This document shows, in pieces, positions 16,902 through 21,196 of a stretch of 21,196 nucleotides of DNA. Source of the stretch: Candidatus Curtissbacteria bacterium RIFCSPHIGHO2_01_FULL_41_11 (GTDB lineage Bacteria > Patescibacteriota > Microgenomatia > Curtissbacterales > GWA2-41-24); the NCBI GenBank assembly GCA_001776335.1, contig MFAZ01000025.1, positions 1-21,196 of the forward strand, read 5' to 3'. The translations under genes and the position numbers were made by a program. The notes under the pieces are model-generated. The model was not told the origin of the DNA. It did no database searches and was given only the letters and a program-made list of their open reading frames with translations. The stretch's first letter is position 1. Every line of letters starts with the position of its first letter.

Positions 16902-18388
16902 ATTTTGCAGATTGTAAGAAGCGGCTGAAGCCACTTGCGGCCATCTTTTTCAATCAGATCATTGGCTTCTTCGGGCCCCCAAGTCCCAACTTTATAGGTT
17001 GCAAGTTTTGGTTTGCCAACCTGCCAGACGTTTTCAATGGGATCTATGATTTTCCAGGATTCTTCTACTATTTCCTGAGACAGGAACAAACTTTGGTCTG
17101 CCAGAATAACATCCAAAAGAAGTCTTTCGTAAGCTTCCGGTTGAGGTGTATCGAACGATGTTTTATAGCAAAATTCCATGTCTACAGGTTCAAGGGAAGA
17201 CTCCAGGCCCGGCTTTTTGGCAGCAAGCCTTATGCCAATGCCTTCGTTGGGCTGAATCTGGATTGTGATGTGATTTGGGAGAGGACTTTCCCAGAAATTT
17301 TCAAAGAGCTTGTGACCTTTTTCCTTGAACTGAATGATTATTGAAGTTACTTTCCCTGTTAATTTTTTACCTGTCCTTAAGTAGAAGGGTACTCCCTGCC
17401 ATCTTTCGTTTTCAATCGCGAGTTTTATAAGTGCGTACGATTCCGTTTGGGACTTTGGGTTAATTTTTTCTTCCCGTAAATAACCTTCGTATTGTCCGCG
17501 GACCGTAGAATTTTGGGTTTCGTCACCTGATAGCTTTTTTATACTTTTTATTATTTCGAGTTTTTTTTCATTTATGCTTTGTGCCCTAAAATTTTGGGGT
17601 TGTTCCATAGTAATTAGCGAAAGAAGTTGCAGTAGATGGTTTTGGACAATGTCGCGCAAGGCTCCTGTCCGGTCATAAAATTCACCTCTTTTTTCTACAC
17701 CGATATATTCCGCTGTAGTTATTTGGACATGGTCGATGTATTTATTGTTCCAGACCGGTTCAAAAATTTCGTTTGCAAAACGAAAGGCAAAAATATTTTG
17801 GACAGTTTCCTTGCCGAGATAATGATCAATTCTGTAAATTTGGTCGTCATTAAAATATTTCCTTAAAATCAAGTTTAATTCTTGAGCGGATTTTAAATCA
17901 CTTCCAAAAGGTTTTTCGATAATGACTCTTGGTTTGTTCATATGTTTGGTGCAACCAATATGTAAATTATTCTTTCCGAAATTTTCGAAGGAGTCTTTGA
18001 GTATTGAAGGAGAAACAGCCATATAAAAAATTCTTTGCGGGCAAGTTTCGATTTCGTTTTCAAAAATATCTATTGCTTTTGTAAGATGCGAGAGATTTAT
18101 ATCTTTTGCAACATCCAATGAAAGATAGTCGACGATTTTTCCAAAGTTGTCAAAACCGTCTTTTTCTTTGATAACAATATTTTCAAAAAGATAGGACCGG
18201 AACTGCTCGGACGAGAATTTTGTACGGGCGCAGGCAAGTACTTTAAATTTTTCCGGCAGTAGTTTATTTTTGAAAAGCTTGAAAAGGGCTGGGAAAATTC
18301 TCTTTTTCGAAAGATCGCCTGTTGCTCCAAAGATTACAAAAACCGCAGAAGATTTTCTGATTTTATCGATATCATGTTGTTTTGCCAT
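16898..18388 (-). CDS. zwf: Glucose-6-phosphate 1-dehydrogenase
   Basis: 496 aa. First enzyme of the oxidative pentose phosphate branch, making NADPH and 6-phosphogluconolactone. The nucleotide motif F-G-A-T-G-D-L-S-K-K-R is at 20-30, E-K-P-F-G at 158-162 and the active-site signature R-I-D-H-Y-L-G-K at 186-193, followed by ETVQNIFAFRFAN. The C-terminal alpha-beta domain ends VGTWGPEEANDLIEKDGRKW. The start at 18388 (MAKQHDIDK) is chosen because TACAAT ends 6 nt before it; an in-frame ATG at 18403 would lie before that promoter. It is convergent with gnd, so the pathway genes are next to each other but on opposite strands. Confidence 0.95.
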   Translation of the reverse strand: MAKQHDIDKIRKSSAVFVIFGATGDLSKKRIFPALFKLFKNKLLPEKFKVLACARTKFSSEQFRSYLFENIVIKEKDGFDNFGKIVDYLSLDVAKDINLSHLTKAIDIFENEIETCPQRIFYMAVSPSILKDSFENFGKNNLHIGCTKHMNKPRVIIEKPFGSDLKSAQELNLILRKYFNDDQIYRIDHYLGKETVQNIFAFRFANEIFEPVWNNKYIDHVQITTAEYIGVEKRGEFYDRTGALRDIVQNHLLQLLSLITMEQPQNFRAQSINEKKLEIIKSIKKLSGDETQNSTVRGQYEGYLREEKINPKSQTESYALIKLAIENERWQGVPFYLRTGKKLTGKVTSIIIQFKEKGHKLFENFWESPLPNHITIQIQPNEGIGIRLAAKKPGLESSLEPVDMEFCYKTSFDTPQPEAYERLLLDVILADQSLFLSQEIVEESWKIIDPIENVWQVGKPKLATYKVGTWGPEEANDLIEKDGRKWLQPLLTICKI

Positions 18389-18394
18389 ATCTCC

Positions 18395-18400
18395 ATTGTA
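18395..18400 (-). promoter_or_regulatory. -10 box TACAAT, leaderless, for zwf
   Basis: TACAAT on the minus strand, then GGAGAT and the ATG at 18388. GGAG lies only 2 nt from the start codon, too near for a Shine-Dalgarno. Confidence 0.55.
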
Positions 18401-18416
18401 CAACAGAGAAACAGGC

Positions 18417-18953
18417 CTAGAACTTAATTGGAATTATTTGAAGATAATCTTCGGCGCCAGTTGTTGAGTTTAGACTATAAAGTTCGAGAGTGCCTTCCGG
18501 CGTTTTTGATTTTGTAAAAATAAAAGATGTTTTGAAAGGACAAGCATCTGTGCCAAGACAGGCTTTTGCATCTCCTGTGCCTAAAATATTTCCGCCTGAA
18601 TCCTTAATTCTTATTTGAACAATACCGTTTGTGACATTGGCAAAGCCTTCGATTTGCAGCGGGGAGATTACTTTTTGGTTGGTTTTTGGGGCGTCAACGT
18701 AGATTCCAATATTTTTAATTTCAACAGTGTCTGTACCTGCCGCCGGTTGACTTAGGGGTGTTGTACCCATGACTTGGGGAGTGGGGCTTGGCGGTACTTC
18801 GAAGTTTGAGGTGGGAGTTGAAATCGGGATTGGAGTTGCCTCGCTTGTTTGATTTATGACTGTTTTTTTAAACAGCTGAAAGACTCCAAAAACTACGAGC
18901 AAAAAAGCGATTACTAAAGGTAAAACAAGCTTTAAACTTTTAAGATTATCCAT
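18417..18953 (-). CDS. Membrane-anchored Gmad2-like immunoglobulin-domain protein (178 aa)
   Basis: One N-terminal TM helix (LVLPLVIAFLLVVFGVFQLF, about 9-28), then a Pro/Thr/Ser-rich extracytoplasmic linker (37-75) and a C-terminal beta domain (about 81-178). The domain reads IYVDAPKTNQKVISPLQIEGFANVT..., then IRIKDSGGNILG, KTSFIF, GTLELYSL and ends DYLQIIPIKF. This order (V-x-S-P-L-x-(V/I)-x-G-x-A near the start, then D-x-x-G-x-(V/I)-L-G) is the Gmad2 immunoglobulin-like pattern. Two Cys (KACLGTDACPF) could form a disulfide. The role is probably binding or adhesion in the envelope. A TATAAT at 18998-19003 predicts a leader of about 38 nt without a Shine-Dalgarno. Confidence 0.75.
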   Translation of the reverse strand: MDNLKSLKLVLPLVIAFLLVVFGVFQLFKKTVINQTSEATPIPISTPTSNFEVPPSPTPQVMGTTPLSQPAAGTDTVEIKNIGIYVDAPKTNQKVISPLQIEGFANVTNGIVQIRIKDSGGNILGTGDAKACLGTDACPFKTSFIFTKSKTPEGTLELYSLNSTTGAEDYLQIIPIKF

Positions 18954-18997
18954 AATATTTGTTGTGGGCAGAATGGGCAGATGATTTAAGAGAGTTA

Positions 18998-19003
18998 ATT
19001 ATA
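18998..19003 (-). promoter_or_regulatory. -10 box TATAAT for the Gmad2 gene
   Basis: A perfect TATAAT on the minus strand, 44 nt before the ATG at 18953. It would give a leader of about 38 nt, so this unit is not leaderless. The -35 is poor. Confidence 0.45.
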
Positions 19004-19019
19004 TCCTACAGATGCAAAT

Positions 19020-19373
19020 TTAAACAGCTTTAACGGGGAAAATGACGAAGTTAATTAGATGACTTATCCCCCATAAAATTACGGCTGCTACAAGCGCAGG
19101 GACAAAACCGACGACAGCGAAGCCTTTTACAAACTGTGCCACCAATAGGATTAGAAGAGCGTTTATGACGAATGTGAAAAGGCCAAAAGTCAAAATGTTT
19201 ATCGGAAGGGTGAGAATTACAAGAATTGGCTTGATGATGGCATTTACTATTCCTAAAACGAGGGCGACAATAAGGGCAGTCGTGAAGTTTGCAACATGAA
19301 AGCCGGGGACAAGATTTGCCGTTATAATAAGCGCAAGTGCGGAGAGAATCCAATTGACCAAAACACTTACCAT
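19020..19373 (-). CDS. Four-TM membrane protein of the phage holin superfamily IV type
   Basis: 117 aa, almost wholly hydrophobic, with four helices: VNWILSALALIITANLVPGF, FTTALIVALVLGIVNAIIKPIL, ILTLPINILTFGLFTFVINALLILLVAQ and VPALVAAVILWGISHLINFVIF. The pattern A-N-L-V-P-G-F near the first helix, G-x-x-N-A-(I/L)-(I/L)-(K/R)-P after the second and L-P-(I/L)-x-(I/L)-L-T-x-G-L-F-x-(F/L)-(V/I)-(I/V)-N-A-L is the signature of the widespread family named after mycobacterial phage holins. There are no other phage genes nearby, so a lytic role is unlikely; in cellular genomes its function is unknown. A TAATAT 6 nt before the ATG fits leaderless expression. Confidence 0.88.
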   Translation of the reverse strand: MVSVLVNWILSALALIITANLVPGFHVANFTTALIVALVLGIVNAIIKPILVILTLPINILTFGLFTFVINALLILLVAQFVKGFAVVGFVPALVAAVILWGISHLINFVIFPVKAV

Positions 19374-19379
19374 ACAACT

Positions 19380-19385
19380 ATATTA
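19380..19385 (-). promoter_or_regulatory. -10-like TAATAT, leaderless, for the four-TM gene
   Basis: TAATAT on the minus strand ends 6 nt before the ATG at 19373. It is back-to-back with the plus-strand TATAAA at 19398-19403. Confidence 0.5.
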
Positions 19386-19397
19386 TCAATAACATAG

Positions 19398-19424
19398 TAT
19401 AAAATAAAGGCAAGGAAGATTCCT
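19398..19424 (+). promoter_or_regulatory. -10 box TATAAA and short leader hairpin before the hydrolase
   Basis: TATAAA (19398-19403) predicts a start near 19410 and a leader of about 18 nt. The leader contains AGGAA-GA-TTCCT (19413-19424), which could hide the only Shine-Dalgarno-like sequence (AAGGAAG) before the ATG at 19428. Confidence 0.45.
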
Positions 19425-19427
19425 CCG

Positions 19428-20468
19428 ATGGTTAAAATTCTTTTCTTGATCAGTGCCGCCGCCTTTGCCGGCACTTTTTTTGTGCTCAGGACCGGGAATG
19501 ACGGCAGGATTACCGAGCCACGGGTCCGTGAGGAAGCGCTAAGAGAAAAACCTTTGGACAAATATACAATTGAAGCTTTGTCGAAAGCTAATATCGATGC
19601 CGGAGAAATTACATTGGGTGAAGTCTTAGGGGACGATCCTGCTTTTACGTCTTATAAATTCTACTTTTATGTTCAGGGAGATCCTTCGACAAGCTCAGGA
19701 TTTAAAAAAGTGAGCGGGCTTTTGAATGTCCCTAAGCCTCCGGGTGCTTTTGGGGTGATTGTGATGTTTCGGGGATACGTAGATCGCGAACAATACCAGA
19801 CCGGTGTCGGGACACAAAGAGCGGGTGAGGTTTTTGCAAAGGGGGGTTTTGTGACGCTTGCACCTGATTTTCTGGGTTACGGAGAATCGGATAATCCAAG
19901 CGATAGCGCGATAGAAGAAAGACTGCAGACGTATGTTACTGCGCTAACCGTCCTTGAATCTGTTGGCAAGTTGAATGATGCGTTTTCAAAAAATAATATC
20001 GATGCTGAAATTTTGCCGGATAAAGTTGGTATCTGGGGGCACAGTAACGGAGGACAAATAGCACTTACCGTTTTGGAAATAACTGGTAAAAATTACCCTG
20101 CGGTTATGTGGGCGCCTGTCTCCAAACCATTTCCTTATTCGATTTTGTACTACACGGATGACTTTGACGATCACGGCAAAATGCTAAGGCGGGTGGTCGC
20201 TGATTTCGAAAAAGATTATGACGCGGAAAAATATTCTCTAAGTGGCTATTTTGACCGGATAAATGCACCGATGCAGGTTCATCAGGGAACAGGCGACGAT
20301 GCAGTGCCCCTTAAATGGTCTGATCAAATGGTTGAACAGTTTAATAAATTAAATAAGGATATAGAGTATTTTACCTACAGTGGAGCGGATCATAACCTTC
20401 TTCCTGGCGGGTGGAATCCTGCGGTCGTAAGAGCAATTTCATTTTTTAAGCAAAAACTGCTGATTTAG
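19428..20468 (+). CDS. Membrane-anchored or secreted alpha/beta hydrolase (346 aa)
   Basis: N-terminal hydrophobic segment ILFLISAAAFAGTFFVL (4-20) without a lipobox, so either an anchor or a signal peptide. The hydrolase domain begins about residue 75. Strand-turn G-V-I-V-M-F-R-G (109-116) probably forms the oxyanion hole. A-P-D-F-L-G-Y-G-E-S-D-N-P (145-157) is the typical loop, and the nucleophile elbow G-H-S-N-G-G (204-209) places catalytic Ser206. QGTGDDAVPLKW carries the acid and GADHNLLPGGW the His. It looks like a peptidase S9 or dienelactone-hydrolase-like enzyme with unknown substrate. DPSTSSG (85-91) derives from a small repeat. A terminator-like hairpin lies in codons 9-18. Confidence 0.85.
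   Translation: MVKILFLISAAAFAGTFFVLRTGNDGRITEPRVREEALREKPLDKYTIEALSKANIDAGEITLGEVLGDDPAFTSYKFYFYVQGDPSTSSGFKKVSGLLNVPKPPGAFGVIVMFRGYVDREQYQTGVGTQRAGEVFAKGGFVTLAPDFLGYGESDNPSDSAIEERLQTYVTALTVLESVGKLNDAFSKNNIDAEILPDKVGIWGHSNGGQIALTVLEITGKNYPAVMWAPVSKPFPYSILYYTDDFDDHGKMLRRVVADFEKDYDAEKYSLSGYFDRINAPMQVHQGTGDDAVPLKWSDQMVEQFNKLNKDIEYFTYSGADHNLLPGGWNPAVVRAISFFKQKLLI
19452..19481 (+). terminator. Terminator-like hairpin inside the 5' coding region of the hydrolase
   Basis: AGTGCCG (19452-19458) and CGGCACT (19469-19475) form a perfect 7-bp GC-rich stem with a 10-nt loop, followed directly by seven T (19475-19481). It is the best rho-independent terminator shape on the plus strand, yet it lies in codons 9-18 of an intact gene. 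Confidence 0.55.
19681..19701. repeat. Small palindromic repeat inside the hydrolase gene
   Basis: CCTTCGACAAGCTCAGG flanked by AT on both sides (ATCC...GGAT). The 17-nt core is identical to the cysS copy at 13829-13845. It is read here in another frame, giving DPSTSSG. Confidence 0.85.
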
Positions 20469-20479
20469 TTTTGCCGGCG

Positions 20480-20508
20480 TTGATTTATTTTTGATATTCG
20501 GGTATCCT
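20480..20508 (+). promoter_or_regulatory. Promoter of rarA, leaderless
   Basis: TTGATT (20480-20485), a 17-nt spacer, TATCCT (20503-20508), then 6 nt to the ATG at 20515. It starts 12 nt after the hydrolase stop. Confidence 0.6.
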
Positions 20509-20514
20509 TCGGAT

Positions 20515-21196
20515 ATGGATCTGTTTGATAATTTTGGTGTTTTGCCGCCACTTTCCGAGCGGATGCGTCCGCAAAAGCTTTCGGAATTTTTAGGACAGGA
20601 GCACCTTCTTGCTCACGGAAAAGTTTTATATGAGGCGATAAAAGGAGACAAAATTTTCAGCACAATTTTCTGGGGGCCACCGGGAAGCGGTAAGACAACG
20701 CTGGCGCAAATTATTGCAATTGAAACGAAGGCCGATTTTGTGCAAATTTCGGCCGTTGTTTCTAATACTGCAGAAGTAAAAAAGATAATTAGTGAAGCCG
20801 GGGAATCGAGCAAACTTTATAACAAGAAGACGATTTTATTTATTGACGAAATTCACAGATTTAATAAGGCCCAGCAGGATGTCTTGTTGCCGCATGTCGA
20901 GAAGGGCACAGTCACACTGATTGGGGCAACGACAGAAAATCCTTCTTTCGAAGTTATCGGGCCGCTTCTTTCACGTTCCCGGGTATTGGTTCTGAACCAG
21001 CTGACAGATGAGCATATCAAAAAAATAGTTCAAAAAGCACTTGTTGATTCCAAAGCGGGGCTGGGTGTTAAAAAGCTTAGGATCGATAAGGATGTATTGG
21101 ACATGCTGGTGGAAGCTTCCAGCGGCGATGCGCGGTTTGCTCTGAATACCATTGAGATTGCTGCTGAGATGTCGGGAAAGTCCAAAAGGATAAGCC
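20515..21196 (+). CDS. rarA: Replication-associated recombination protein RarA/MgsA (AAA ATPase), 3' end cut by the window
   Basis: 227 codons are present. MDLFDNFGVLPPLSERMRPQKLSEFLGQEHLL is the usual start: L-x-x-R-M-R-P, then F-x-G-Q-x-H-L. Walker A G-P-P-G-S-G-K-T-T is followed by L-A-Q-I-I-A. Walker B reads I-L-F-I-D-E-I-H-R-F-N-K-A-Q-Q-D-V-L-L-P, the hallmark of this family, and then I-G-A-T-T-E-N-P-S-F-E-V (sensor 1) and L-L-S-R-S-R-V (arginine finger) follow. The segment after the first strand is SAVVSNTAEVKKII, where many relatives have S-A-V-x-S-G-V-K-D-(I/L)-R. RarA acts at stalled replication forks. The C-terminal tetramerisation domain lies beyond the window. Confidence 0.95.
   Translation, partial: MDLFDNFGVLPPLSERMRPQKLSEFLGQEHLLAHGKVLYEAIKGDKIFSTIFWGPPGSGKTTLAQIIAIETKADFVQISAVVSNTAEVKKIISEAGESSKLYNKKTILFIDEIHRFNKAQQDVLLPHVEKGTVTLIGATTENPSFEVIGPLLSRSRVLVLNQLTDEHIKKIVQKALVDSKAGLGVKKLRIDKDVLDMLVEASSGDARFALNTIEIAAEMSGKSKRIS

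Noticed and set aside
19020..19373. Holin-like protein as a sign of a prophage
   Set aside because: This family is widespread in bacterial chromosomes, and no other phage gene, integrase or attachment site is visible.
1..21196. Alternative genetic code with TGA read as glycine
   Set aside because: TGA ends several genes exactly where overlaps or family lengths demand a stop (2783, 3091, 4300, 10203, 13780, 15246).

Overview
The window looks like a piece of a small, streamlined bacterial genome of the Candidate Phyla Radiation (Patescibacteria), most likely of the Microgenomates type. This is inferred from four things: the mix of single-copy housekeeping genes with many short unrecognised membrane or secreted proteins; very tight gene packing; the scarcity of Shine-Dalgarno sequences; and palindromic or AT-rich small repeats. 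TGA is used as a normal stop (for example at 2783, 3091, 4300 and 15246), so this is the standard bacterial code and not the recoded Gracilibacteria type. No tRNA, rRNA, CRISPR array, insertion sequence or phage structural gene was seen.

Layout. 1-671: the tail of a class II aminoacyl-tRNA synthetase (probably ProS) converging on two short minus-strand genes. 818-2199: a small Cys-containing protein and a trigger factor without its PPIase domain. 2241-3335: an unknown protein, then a Phd/YefM-RelE/ParE toxin-antitoxin pair with a clear promoter and operator. 3464-4777: a DHH/MYG1-like phosphoesterase and a HIT protein. 4784-7570: a compact block rpsU-yqeY-ybeY-dnaX, preceded by a long nested stem-loop that may be a regulatory leader. 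7590-10619: envelope proteins (a lipoprotein, a secreted coiled-coil protein, a pilin-like membrane stub, a 4-TM protein, an anchored beta-rich protein) and a cytidylyltransferase-like enzyme. 10616-12324: hpf on the minus strand, then ybaB and recR separated by a structured 278-nt gap. 12471-13780: a repeat-containing hypothetical protein and a Doc/Fic toxin with an unfamiliar upstream partner. 13780-18388: cysS and the complete oxidative pentose phosphate branch (pgl and gnd on plus, zwf on minus). 18417-20468: a Gmad2-domain protein, a holin-superfamily-IV-like membrane protein and an anchored alpha/beta hydrolase. 20515-end: the start of rarA/mgsA.

Gene expression logic. At least ten genes have a -10-like hexamer 6-9 nt before the start codon, which predicts leaderless mRNAs. 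Genes inside operons use overlaps or, in a few cases, a strong Shine-Dalgarno (rpsU, the gene at 8736, cysS). All three convergent gene pairs share a 4-nt palindrome (TTAA, CTAG or TTAA) that supplies both stop codons.

Unexplained structure. (1) Small palindromic repeats are inserted in frame in cysS (three times), dnaX (three kinds side by side) and the hydrolase. (2) AT-rich intergenic elements are built on a strict 8-nt ATTGNNNN / NNNNCAAT phase. (3) Two gene ends (the ybaB start and the C-terminus of the 12471 gene) are duplicated exactly 70 nt away, with only synonymous differences and a hairpin between the copies. (4) There is a candidate rpsU leader RNA and a structured ybaB-recR gap. 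These are the most promising leads. Family calls are by eye from motifs; no database search was possible.
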